Shown piece by piece: positions 56,816 to 64,000 of a DNA stretch of 64,000 bases (its first letter is position 1; each line of letters starts with the position of its first letter). Location of the stretch: positions 1 through 64,000 of the forward strand of contig NZ_CABHXX010000009.1 of assembly GCF_902170565.1 (NCBI RefSeq), given 5' to 3'. The position numbers and the translations under genes are program-made. Source of the DNA: Yersinia thracica (lineage in GTDB: Bacteria; Pseudomonadota; Gammaproteobacteria; Enterobacterales; Enterobacteriaceae). The notes beneath the pieces are model-generated. The model was not told the origin of the DNA and did no database searches. It saw only the letters and a list, made by a program, of their open reading frames with translations.

Positions 56816-57541
56816 TTAATGCAGAATTTTCGCCAGGAAGTCTTTGGCACGGTCAGATTTAGGATTGTTAAAGAAATCATCTTTGTTACTGTCTTCGACG
56901 ATTTTCCCCTCATCCATGAAAATAACCCGGTTAGCCACTTTACGGGCGAAGCCCATTTCGTGGGTCACTACCATCATGGTCATACCCTCTAGCGCCAGTT
57001 TAACCATCACATCCAGCACCTCGTTGATCATTTCTGGGTCAAGAGCTGACGTCGGTTCGTCAAACAACATGGCGATAGGGTCCATACACAGTGCGCGGGC
57101 AATCGCGACACGCTGTTGCTGGCCACCAGATAACTGAGAGGGGAATTTATCTGCGTGGGTGGTAAGACCGACGCGCTCTAACAGTTTTAGCCCTTTTTCC
57201 CGCGCTTCTGTTTTATCGCGTTTGAGCACTTTGACTTGCGCCAGTGTCAGGTTTTCAATGATAGACAAGTGTGGGAACAGTTCAAAATGCTGGAACACCA
57301 TGCCGACTTTGGAGCGTAATTGCGCCAAGTTGGTGCCCTTATCATTCACCGCAATCCCATTTACTGTAATGTTGCCTTTTTGAATAGGTTCTAGCCCATT
57401 AACAGTTTTGATTAAGGTCGATTTGCCTGAGCCTGAAGGGCCGCAGACCACCACGACCTCGCCTTTTTTCACTTCGGTGGTGCAGTCAGCCAGCACCTGA
57501 AAGTGGCCGTACCACTTAGAAACATTTTTCAGGGAAATCAT
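56816..57541 (-). CDS. gltL: Glutamate/aspartate ABC transporter ATPase
   Basis: A 241-residue ATPase. Walker A is [10 protein letters not shown], the signature is [15 protein letters not shown] and Walker B is [15 protein letters not shown]. The ATG at 57541 shares a base with the gltK stop (TGATG); a TTG one codon earlier is the frame start. Last gene of gltIJKL. Confidence 0.95.
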   Translation of the reverse strand: MISLKNVSKWYGHFQVLADCTTEVKKGEVVVVCGPSGSGKSTLIKTVNGLEPIQKGNITVNGIAVNDKGTNLAQLRSKVGMVFQHFELFPHLSIIENLTLAQVKVLKRDKTEAREKGLKLLERVGLTTHADKFPSQLSGGQQQRVAIARALCMDPIAMLFDEPTSALDPEMINEVLDVMVKLALEGMTMMVVTHEMGFARKVANRVIFMDEGKIVEDSNKDDFFNNPKSDRAKDFLAKILH

Positions 57542-58215
57542 CAAACAGTCCTTTTCTTCAAATAGTTAACCAGCATCGACGCGGAAAAACTGATAACGAA
57601 ATACACCAAACCGGCAAACAGCACCATTTCGACCTGAGTCCCGTCCCGCTCACCAATGGTGGTCGCGGTGCGGAAGAAATCCGCCAGACTAAGGACATAC
57701 ACCAGCGATGTATCCTGAAATAATACAATCCCTTGGGTTAACAGCAATGGCACCATGGCGCGGAACGCCTGGGGCAGAATAACCAGTCTCATTGACTGAC
57801 CTTGGGTCATGCCCAACGCCAGAGCTGCGGAAGATTGCCCACGAGAGATGCTTTGGATCCCGGCACGGATAATTTCTGAGTAATAAGCCGCTTCAAATAA
57901 TGAAAAGGCTACCATGGCAGAGATTAAGCGAATATCAGTTTTTGGTGATAAGCCCAGCACATTTTGTAATAAGCTCGGGACCACCAGATAAAACCACAGC
58001 AGCACCATCACCAACGGAATAGAGCGGAACACGTTGACATAGGCGGTAGCGAACCAACGGATGGCTTTAATCGGCGACAGCCGCATCACGGCCAGAATCG
58101 TGCCCCAGATAATCCCAAAGACAATGGCGATAAGGGTTATTTTGGCGGTAACGGCCAAACCTTGCAGCAGATATGGCAGGCTGGGGGCGATGGAACTCCA
58201 ATCAAATTCGTACAT
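57541..58215 (-). CDS. gltK: Glutamate/aspartate ABC transporter permease GltK
   Basis: A 224-residue membrane permease of the HisM type with about five segments and the EAA loop '[22 protein letters not shown]'. It pairs with GltJ. Its start overlaps the end of gltJ and its stop overlaps gltL, so the three are tightly coupled. Confidence 0.95.
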   Translation of the reverse strand: MYEFDWSSIAPSLPYLLQGLAVTAKITLIAIVFGIIWGTILAVMRLSPIKAIRWFATAYVNVFRSIPLVMVLLWFYLVVPSLLQNVLGLSPKTDIRLISAMVAFSLFEAAYYSEIIRAGIQSISRGQSSAALALGMTQGQSMRLVILPQAFRAMVPLLLTQGIVLFQDTSLVYVLSLADFFRTATTIGERDGTQVEMVLFAGLVYFVISFSASMLVNYLKKRTV

Positions 58216-58955
58216 TATTTACTCCCCAGATTGCCGGGCAACTGCACTTTCTTTTCAACTAATCGCATCAACAACATGATTACAGCGTTGATCAGTACAT
58301 AACCAAGGGTGATGGCAGTAAACGACTCATAGGCGTGAGCTGAGTAATCCAGCAATTTCCCTGCTTGTGCCGCCATATCCACCAGCCCGATGGTTGATGC
58401 AATTGCCGAGTTTTTAACCAAATTGAGCATTTCTGAGGTCATCGGAGGAATAATGACCCGATAGGCATTGGGCAATAAAACATAGCGATAAGTCTGCGGC
58501 AGAGTTAACCCCATCGCCAGACCCGCGGCTTTCTGACCTCGAGGCAGTGATTGAATCCCGGCACGTACTTGCTCACAAACACGGGCGGCGGTAAATAAAC
58601 CCAGACACATCATTGATGAGAGGAAGAACTGGATATTCGGATCTAACTCACTTTTGAACCACATGCCAAGATTGGCCGGTAAAAGCTCAGGGACCACCAG
58701 ATACCAGGTAAAGAATTGCACAATGAGCGGCACGTTACGAAACAGCTCGACGTAAGTGGCCCCTATAGTAGACAGAATGCGGTTGGGAACTGTTCTTAAA
58801 ATCCCAAATAATGAACCAACGAAGAAAGCGATAACCCAAGCGCACAATGATAATGCGACAGTGACCTGAAAGCCGGACCAAATCCAGCCGAAATAGGTGG
58901 TATTACCGAAAGGGGCAGGTTGCAAGAAAATGCCCCAGTTCCAGTCTATTGACAT
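58215..58955 (-). CDS. gltJ: Glutamate/aspartate ABC transporter permease GltJ
   Basis: A 246-residue permease of the HisQ type. The ATG at 58955 follows GGGAG and begins '[20 protein letters not shown]'; the length is that of E. coli GltJ. The frame could be read to 59111 but that would include the gltI-gltJ gap. The EAA loop is '[22 protein letters not shown]'. Confidence 0.95.
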   Translation of the reverse strand: MSIDWNWGIFLQPAPFGNTTYFGWIWSGFQVTVALSLCAWVIAFFVGSLFGILRTVPNRILSTIGATYVELFRNVPLIVQFFTWYLVVPELLPANLGMWFKSELDPNIQFFLSSMMCLGLFTAARVCEQVRAGIQSLPRGQKAAGLAMGLTLPQTYRYVLLPNAYRVIIPPMTSEMLNLVKNSAIASTIGLVDMAAQAGKLLDYSAHAYESFTAITLGYVLINAVIMLLMRLVEKKVQLPGNLGSK

Positions 58956-59033
58956 AGCAAACTCCCTTAAAAGGATGGATAAGCCACCCTGATGACTGAT
59001 GATCCAATGCGCTGCGGCTTCCCGAGGATTAAC

Positions 59034-59068
59034 AAAAAAATGCGGAGTGGGGAACGGCCACCCCGCAT
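59034..59068 (-). terminator. Rho-independent terminator in the gltI-gltJ gap
   Basis: An 11-bp stem with one mismatch, a seven-base loop and a seven-U run on the minus strand. It would end most transcripts that start before gltI, so gltI can be made in excess over gltJKL. Confidence 0.85.
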
Positions 59069-59132
59069 CCTGTCTACCCATCGGTTCATCATCAATCTGT
59101 AGGGTAGGCATCGCCCACCCTGATTATTATTG
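59034..59132 (-). ncRNA. sroC: Probable SroC sRNA (gltI-gltJ gap)
   Basis: In E. coli and Salmonella the gltI-gltJ gap yields the SroC sRNA, a sponge of GcvB. Here the gap has a hairpin AGGGT.GGC/GCC.ACCCT (59101-59121) and then a strong terminator: ATGCGG.GTGG and CCAC.CCGCAT (59040-59068) followed by a seven-U run. The 3' end is therefore well supported; the 5' end may lie in gltI and is not defined. Identity rests on synteny and structure. Confidence 0.55.
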
Positions 59133-60047
59133 TTAGTTCAATGCTTTATCGTTAGGGGCTTTGAACAGCACCTTCATTTCATCAGACAGTGAGAAATTCA
59201 GGTTAAGATTTTTAGGTGGAATTGGGTTTTTGAACCAGCGATCAAAGGACTTCTCAGCCACACCAGAGGTTTGTGCGGAGGCGATGGTCTCATCCAGCAG
59301 AGCTTTGAAGGCTGGGTCGTTTTTACGCAACATACAGCCGTAAGCTTCCTGAGATTGCGCAGTACCGACGATGTCCCACTGATCCGGTTTCTTGGCTTTT
59401 GCTCGCTCGCCAGCCAGCAAAGCATCATCCATCATAAAGGCCACTGCACGGCCACTTTCCAAGGTACGGAAAGAGTCCCCGTGGTCTTTGGCGCTGATGA
59501 TACGCATATTCATTTTGTCTTTTTCATTTAATTTATTGAGCAAGACTTCAGAGGTGGTACCCGATGTCACGACCACAGGTTTTCCGGCCAAATCTTTGAA
59601 GTCTTTAATTTCAGAACCTTTTTTGGTTAGTAAACGGGTGCCGACAACAAAAATGGTGTTAGAGAATGCGGCTTGTTGCTGACGCTCGAGGTTATTCGTG
59701 GTGGAACCACACTCGAAATCAAAAGTCCCATTTTGCAATAACGGAATGCGGTTCTGCGAAGTAATGGGGATGAGTTTCACTTGTAGGTCGGGTGCATTAA
59801 GTTTTTTCTTGATCGCATCGACGATCAAGTTGGAATAATCTTGTGAATAACCAACCACTTTCTGTTGATTATCATAATAAGAGAATGGAACGGAAGACTC
59901 ACGGTGGCCGACCACGATAACGCCGTTATCTTTGATCTTCTTCAGTGTGTCAGCAGAAGCATCTGCCTTTACTGCTTCTTCTGCTTGGGCTACACCACTT
60001 GCCATCCCAGCTAACAGTAGCGCTAACGCCAATTTACGCATATGCAT
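59133..60047 (-). CDS. gltI: Glutamate/aspartate periplasmic binding protein
   Basis: A 304-residue periplasmic binding protein. A signal peptide ends near AQA-EE; 'GVIVVGHRESSVPFSYYDNQ', 'FECGSTTNNLERQQQAAF' and 'VVTSGTTSEVLLNKL' follow the GltI pattern closely. The first ATG at 60047 is preferred because AGGAG lies eight bases upstream. It heads gltIJKL, and its mRNA is separated from gltJ by a terminator. Confidence 0.96.
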   Translation of the reverse strand: MHMRKLALALLLAGMASGVAQAEEAVKADASADTLKKIKDNGVIVVGHRESSVPFSYYDNQQKVVGYSQDYSNLIVDAIKKKLNAPDLQVKLIPITSQNRIPLLQNGTFDFECGSTTNNLERQQQAAFSNTIFVVGTRLLTKKGSEIKDFKDLAGKPVVVTSGTTSEVLLNKLNEKDKMNMRIISAKDHGDSFRTLESGRAVAFMMDDALLAGERAKAKKPDQWDIVGTAQSQEAYGCMLRKNDPAFKALLDETIASAQTSGVAEKSFDRWFKNPIPPKNLNLNFSLSDEMKVLFKAPNDKALN

Positions 60048-60653
60048 GGTCCAACTCCTCTAATGTTGTTTTTTACTTAATATTTTCTAACTCGATGTTG
60101 TGAGACTTAAAATGTAGTCATGTTAAAAACAAGAAATACCCAAAAATCGTCTTATTTTTTGGTGCTTGCATAACCAAAGATATTTGTTGGTCAACCCGCT
60201 ATTTTCATTGTTACTTGTATCAGATTATCTTTAAAAAATAGCAAATTGTTATGCAAATGATGAATAAATGTTTGTTTTTTGGGACGCAAATCGCACCAAA
60301 TAGAGGCAGTAAAACAGTGTCGCACTATTATGGTGCGTGATGAGCCCCATAAATGTGCGGGCGAATAACCGCTATTCCTTCATTCGAAACTGACCTTCGC
60401 CGATTCACTGAGGGAATCCCCTTTGATGGCTGAATACAAGCTAGATATGAGGAAATAACTAACACTATTTGATTAGAAACAATGCAAGGTCTGTGCCAGT
60501 CGAGGGAAAGTCGTGCGGATAAATAGCCCTGTTTATCAGGGCTATGAAATATTATCTGGGGGAGGTGAGTAAATTAACCCGTAGCCAATTATGAAATACT
60601 ATCAATTAGCTTAAGTATTACTCAGTTTAACAGCAGATTAGCTTAACTGATGA
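60048..60653. other. gltI upstream region
   Basis: About 600 bases with no supported gene. The gltI promoter should lie here. The only clear structure is a stem-loop, ATAGCCCTG and CAGGGCTAT (60523-60545), which could end transcripts of the PPOX gene. Confidence 0.5.
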
Positions 60654-61238
60654 CTAACTTAATTGATGATTATTGATAGCCAGATGAGCTTTAAAAACTT
60701 CCAGCGCTGTTGGAACGTTTTCTTTATCTACATGTTTCTCTGGGTTCCACAAGTCAGCAAAGGTGATTGCGCGGCCACAATGGATAAATACTTCATCGAC
60801 TTCAATCACTAACACGCTGCGAGCGGGGTGGCCGTTTTGGCTAAAACGCTCACACAGTTGTGGGTCGATGGATATTTTTGCCCGGCCATTCACCCGAAAA
60901 CCTTCAGTCCAACCAGGGATCAAGAACAAGATGCCGACAAATGGGTTATGCAGCAAATTACGAATACCATCCAGGCGGTTATTGCCCGCCCTGTCTGGCA
61001 ACATCAGTGTTTTGCTATCCTGCACATGAATAAAACCCGCTTCCCCGCCTTTGGGCGAACAGTCTATTCCATTAGCGCCCAGAGTCCCCAACACCGCGAA
61101 GGGGGCTGCGGCAATTAGCTTTTTGGCATAATCATCAATGTGATCTATTTGTTTTTTCAGCACATTCTGATTGGGCGAAGCGTAATGCTCACTTAATTGT
61201 GCTTCAGTCGTGAGGATATATTCAGGTTTCAATGACAT
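60654..61238 (-). CDS. PPOX-type FMN-dependent flavoprotein
   Basis: A 194-residue protein of the pyridoxamine 5'-phosphate oxidase-like family, of the MSMEG_1061 type. The split-barrel markers are 'APFAVLGTLGANGIDCSPKGG', 'LPDRAGNNRLDGIRNLLHNPFVGILFLIPG' and 'ETLRVNGRA'-like 'EGFRVNGRAKIS'. It should bind FMN or F420-like flavins and reduce small substrates. Substrate unknown. It lies 12 bases downstream of lnt on the same strand, so it may be read with it. Confidence 0.78.
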   Translation of the reverse strand: MSLKPEYILTTEAQLSEHYASPNQNVLKKQIDHIDDYAKKLIAAAPFAVLGTLGANGIDCSPKGGEAGFIHVQDSKTLMLPDRAGNNRLDGIRNLLHNPFVGILFLIPGWTEGFRVNGRAKISIDPQLCERFSQNGHPARSVLVIEVDEVFIHCGRAITFADLWNPEKHVDKENVPTALEVFKAHLAINNHQLS

Positions 61239-61250
61239 AAGGTGCTCAGG

Positions 61251-62807
61251 TTACTTTGGTTTATTTTTGTCAGGGCGACAGCGGACAGCACGATATAACG
61301 TCAATGCCCCCAGTACCAAGGTGATAATCCACATTGGCCACGAGCCAAAGCGGGCATAAGGGGTCGTGCCGGTCGTTGGCGTGACCTTCACTTCCAGGAC
61401 TTGCTGGGTGAACTGTGGAATTTGTGCCAAGACTTCACCGCTTGGGCCAACTGCCGCCGTAATACCATTATTGGTACTGCGCAACAGAGGGCGACCTAAT
61501 TCAAGGGCGCGCATGCGTGCCATCTGAAAATGTTGCCATGGCCCGATAGAGTGACCAAACCATGCATCATTAGAGACCGTTAGCAAGAAGTTGGTATCCG
61601 GCCTGAAGTTATCCCGAACCTGCTGGCCCAAGACGATTTCATAACAAATAGCGGCAGTCAGATTAAATCCGGCCACATTCAACTGTGGCTGTACATAATC
61701 GCCCCGGCTGAACGTCGACATAGGTAAATCAAACAACGGTGCCAGTGGGCGCAGTAGGGACTCAAGCGGCACAAACTCACCAAAGGGAACTAAGTGGTGT
61801 TTGCTATAGCGATTACGGGTCGGATATTGGTAGGGCTCTTTATCGCCTAACACAATGATACTGTTGAAGAAGTGGTAACCATTACCCTCCGGTCGGCGCT
61901 GTGCATCTACAATCCCGGTGATCAAGCTGCTGTGATTGGCCCGCATTAGGTCATCAACCATCGTTAGGAAGCCGGTTTGATCAGTTTCAATATCAGGAAT
62001 GGCAGATTCTGGCCAGATGATAATGGGAGCTTTACCCATAAATGGGCGAGTCTCATCCAAATAGACTTGCAGGGTTGAGAGCAGGACTTTAGGGTCCCAC
62101 TTCATTGACTGAGCAATATTACCTTGCACCATCGCTACATTAACCGTGCGTTCAGGTTCCGGCGTGAACCAATGTAATTGGCGCAGCGGCCACGGCAGTA
62201 ATAACATGGCTACTGCAATAATTGCCGCAGTTATCCGGCGTTGATAACAGGCGTAAACCAGTAATCCGCTGATGGACATCAGCATGAAAGTGATGCCATC
62301 GACCCCAAGAATGGGGGCAATACCGCGGAGTGGGCCATTAATTTGGCTATAACCAAATTGTAGCCATGGGAAGCCAGTTAATACCCAGCCGCGCAAGAAT
62401 TCAGTCAGTTGCCACACCACGGGTGCCGCAATCGCCAGTCTCCACCAAGTCGCCTTCGGGCATATGCGGGCTAATACACCGGCGAACAGCATGGTATAGA
62501 GCGAAAGATACGCCGCCAGCAATACCACCAGGAAGATATTGATGGCCGTCGGCATGCCGCCAAATTCAGAGATACTGACATAAACCCAGTTAACGCCAGT
62601 GCCAAACAGCCCCATACCCCAACAAAAGCCGATAAAAACGGCTTGTTTGGTACTGCGATTCAATGTCAGGCTGAGTAAACCAAACAGTGAAACAATAGCT
62701 GCGGGCCAACTATCAAATGGTGAATAAGCCAGCGTACCGCAGGCGCCAAAAAATAGCGCCAGTAGGGCGCGAACCCACTGGCGTTGAAGGAGTGAAGCGA
62801 TAGGCAT
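61251..62807 (-). CDS. lnt: Apolipoprotein N-acyltransferase
   Basis: A 518-residue inner-membrane enzyme that adds the third acyl chain to lipoproteins. The N-terminal half has about six to eight membrane segments; the nitrilase-like domain holds the catalytic triad: Glu in '[10 protein letters not shown]', Lys in '[12 protein letters not shown]' and Cys in 'AAICYEIVL'. The ATG at 62807 starts '[12 protein letters not shown]', like the family; the longer frame to 62846 lies inside corC. It starts seven bases after the corC stop. Confidence 0.95.
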   Translation of the reverse strand: MPIASLLQRQWVRALLALFFGACGTLAYSPFDSWPAAIVSLFGLLSLTLNRSTKQAVFIGFCWGMGLFGTGVNWVYVSISEFGGMPTAINIFLVVLLAAYLSLYTMLFAGVLARICPKATWWRLAIAAPVVWQLTEFLRGWVLTGFPWLQFGYSQINGPLRGIAPILGVDGITFMLMSISGLLVYACYQRRITAAIIAVAMLLLPWPLRQLHWFTPEPERTVNVAMVQGNIAQSMKWDPKVLLSTLQVYLDETRPFMGKAPIIIWPESAIPDIETDQTGFLTMVDDLMRANHSSLITGIVDAQRRPEGNGYHFFNSIIVLGDKEPYQYPTRNRYSKHHLVPFGEFVPLESLLRPLAPLFDLPMSTFSRGDYVQPQLNVAGFNLTAAICYEIVLGQQVRDNFRPDTNFLLTVSNDAWFGHSIGPWQHFQMARMRALELGRPLLRSTNNGITAAVGPSGEVLAQIPQFTQQVLEVKVTPTTGTTPYARFGSWPMWIITLVLGALTLYRAVRCRPDKNKPK

Positions 62808-62814
62808 CGAGGAT

Positions 62815-63693
62815 TTATTCTTCCAGTTTTGGTTGCGGAGCATCATCCGGGATTTTCACATGAACCTGAATAATACGTCGGCTATCTGCCATGGCAACTT
62901 TAAATAAGTAACCTTCAATTTCAATGGTTTCACCGCGGGCAGGTAAATGACCAAACGCCTGCATCACCAAACCACCGATAGTGTCCACTTCATCGTCGCT
63001 GAAATGGGTATTGAATACATCATTGAAATCTTCAATGGGTGTCAGCGCACGAATGGTATAAGTGTGCCGGCTGAGCTGACGAACGTCTCTGTCTTCTTCA
63101 TCGTCATACTCATCTTCTATTTCGCCAACGATCAGCTCAAGAATATCTTCAATGGTCACCAGGCCTGAAACACCACCAAACTCATCAATGACAATAGCCA
63201 TATGATAGCGTTGGGAGCGGAACTCTTTCAGCATTCGATCGACACGCTTACTTTCCGGCACGACAACCGCCGTCCGTAAGACTTTATCAATGCTGAATGG
63301 CTCGGAATCTGTGCGCATAAACGGCAGCAAATCCTTGGCCATTAGGATACCTTCGATGTGATCTTTATCTTCACTGATCACCGGAAAGCGGGAGTGAGCG
63401 GATTCAATAATCACATCCAGACACTCATCCAGCGTTTGATTACGCTTTAGTGTGACCATCTGAGAGCGAGGGATCATGATGTCCCGGACGCGCTGTTCGG
63501 CGATATCCATCACGCCTTCCAGCATGTCGCGGGTATCGGGATCGATCAAATCGTTTTGCTCAGAATCACGGATAAGCTCTACCAGATCGCCACGGTTCTT
63601 AGGTTCGCCGTGGAATAACTGGTTAAGAATGAGAGTAAAGAACCCTTTCTTGGGACTGGGGCTATCATTGTTTTGTGAGTGGTCGTCGCTCAT
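62815..63693 (-). CDS. corC: CorC/YbeX CBS-domain protein
   Basis: A 292-residue protein with a CBS pair (residues about 70-185; '[14 protein letters not shown]', '[14 protein letters not shown]') and a C-terminal CorC/HlyC domain with '[11 protein letters not shown]' and '[18 protein letters not shown]'. It is linked to magnesium and cobalt efflux and to ribosome quality. It lies between ybeY and lnt in the conserved order. Confidence 0.95.
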   Translation of the reverse strand: MSDDHSQNNDSPSPKKGFFTLILNQLFHGEPKNRGDLVELIRDSEQNDLIDPDTRDMLEGVMDIAEQRVRDIMIPRSQMVTLKRNQTLDECLDVIIESAHSRFPVISEDKDHIEGILMAKDLLPFMRTDSEPFSIDKVLRTAVVVPESKRVDRMLKEFRSQRYHMAIVIDEFGGVSGLVTIEDILELIVGEIEDEYDDEEDRDVRQLSRHTYTIRALTPIEDFNDVFNTHFSDDEVDTIGGLVMQAFGHLPARGETIEIEGYLFKVAMADSRRIIQVHVKIPDDAPQPKLEE

Positions 63694-63808
63694 GGCGTTT
63701 TAGTTAAGTTTACCCATATAAAATTAAATTTTATCGGCAGTGGTAAACTCACACCGCCGACAGCTTTTTTACTCATTCCCATCAAATAATTCATACTAAT
63801 ATGATGGG

Positions 63809-64000
63809 TTACTCGGGGTCTTTCTCTGAAATATACGGGTCTGGATAACCCAAATTTTGCATTATTTCAGTTTCGATCGACTCCATTTCTTCGGCTTCAT
63901 CGTCAACGATGTGGTCATACCCTAGCAGATGGAGACTGCCGTGAACAACCATATGCGCCCAATGAGCCAGTAGTGCTTTCTCTTGCTCAACCGCTTCTTG
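63809..64000 (-). CDS. ybeY: Endoribonuclease YbeY, C-terminal part (cut by window edge)
   Basis: The C-terminal 63 residues of the single-strand-specific metal endoribonuclease YbeY, needed for 16S rRNA maturation. '[15 protein letters not shown]' is the metal-binding HGxLHLxGYDH motif, which is complete here. The frame runs off the right end. It ends 'YISEKDPE'. Directly upstream of corC, as in E. coli. Confidence 0.93.
   Translation of the reverse strand, partial: QEAVEQEKALLAHWAHMVVHGSLHLLGYDHIVDDEAEEMESIETEIMQNLGYPDPYISEKDPE

Overview
The window looks like a chromosomal segment of a Yersinia species, most likely an environmental or enterocolitica-like lineage. Three features support this: the 50-64 kb block follows the enterobacterial core order (lipA-lipB-ybeD-dacA-rlpA-mrdB-mrdA-rlmH-rsfS-nadD-holA-lptE-leuS-ybeL-gltLKJI-lnt-corC-ybeY); it holds three full-length 127-bp ERIC elements plus one interrupted copy; and it carries a yfuABC-type ferric ABC transporter. 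No rRNA, tRNA, CRISPR array, transposase or phage gene was seen.

Left part (0-31 kb) is accessory metabolism and transport. It opens with a three-lipoprotein operon (CsgG-like, DUF4810, DUF799). An anaerobic DMSO-reductase-type operon follows (dmsA-B-C, a TorD-like chaperone and a NapF-like ferredoxin, with an FNR-like box upstream). Next come a DUF2127 membrane protein, a LysE-type exporter, the yfuABC iron transporter with a Fur-like box, mltB, a PuuP-like APC permease with a YtcJ-like amidohydrolase, and the divergent pair smvR/smvA. A four-gene Mla/MCE-type lipid transport operon with its own auxiliary lipoprotein follows, then cytochrome b561-yceI, the ascG/ascFB beta-glucoside locus, and a PadR-type regulator with a DUF3861 partner next to a striking 33-bp palindrome.

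Middle part (31-41 kb) holds yjdM, the ribosomal oxygenase roxA, an Atm1-type ABC exporter, a small monooxygenase preceded by a previously unlisted 24-codon hydrophobic microprotein, a 64-aa orphan, a di-Mop molybdate-binding protein, an AT-rich pair (acyltransferase-3 and LuxR-type regulator), a long cold-shock-domain protein, cspE, crcB and a MASE2-GGDEF diguanylate cyclase.

Right part (41-64 kb) is the conserved core: tatE, lipoate synthesis (lipA, lipB), cell elongation and wall genes (dacA, rlpA, rodA/mrdB, PBP2/mrdA), ribosome factors (rlmH, rsfS), nadD, holA, lptE, leuS, ybeL, the glutamate/aspartate transporter gltIJKL with a probable SroC sRNA in the gltI-gltJ gap, a PPOX flavoprotein, lnt, corC and the C-terminal part of ybeY cut by the window edge.

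Functional links visible in the window: TatE lies in the same window as the Tat-dependent DmsA; a molybdate-binding protein lies in the same window as a molybdoenzyme; and LptE, Lnt and the Mla-like system all serve the outer envelope. I found no clearly new defence or mobile system. The most unusual items are the PadR palindrome, the 24-codon microprotein, the three-lipoprotein operon, the Mla-like operon, the SroC candidate, the hairpin just upstream of the cspE ribosome-binding site, and the ERIC end that forms the nadD stop codon.
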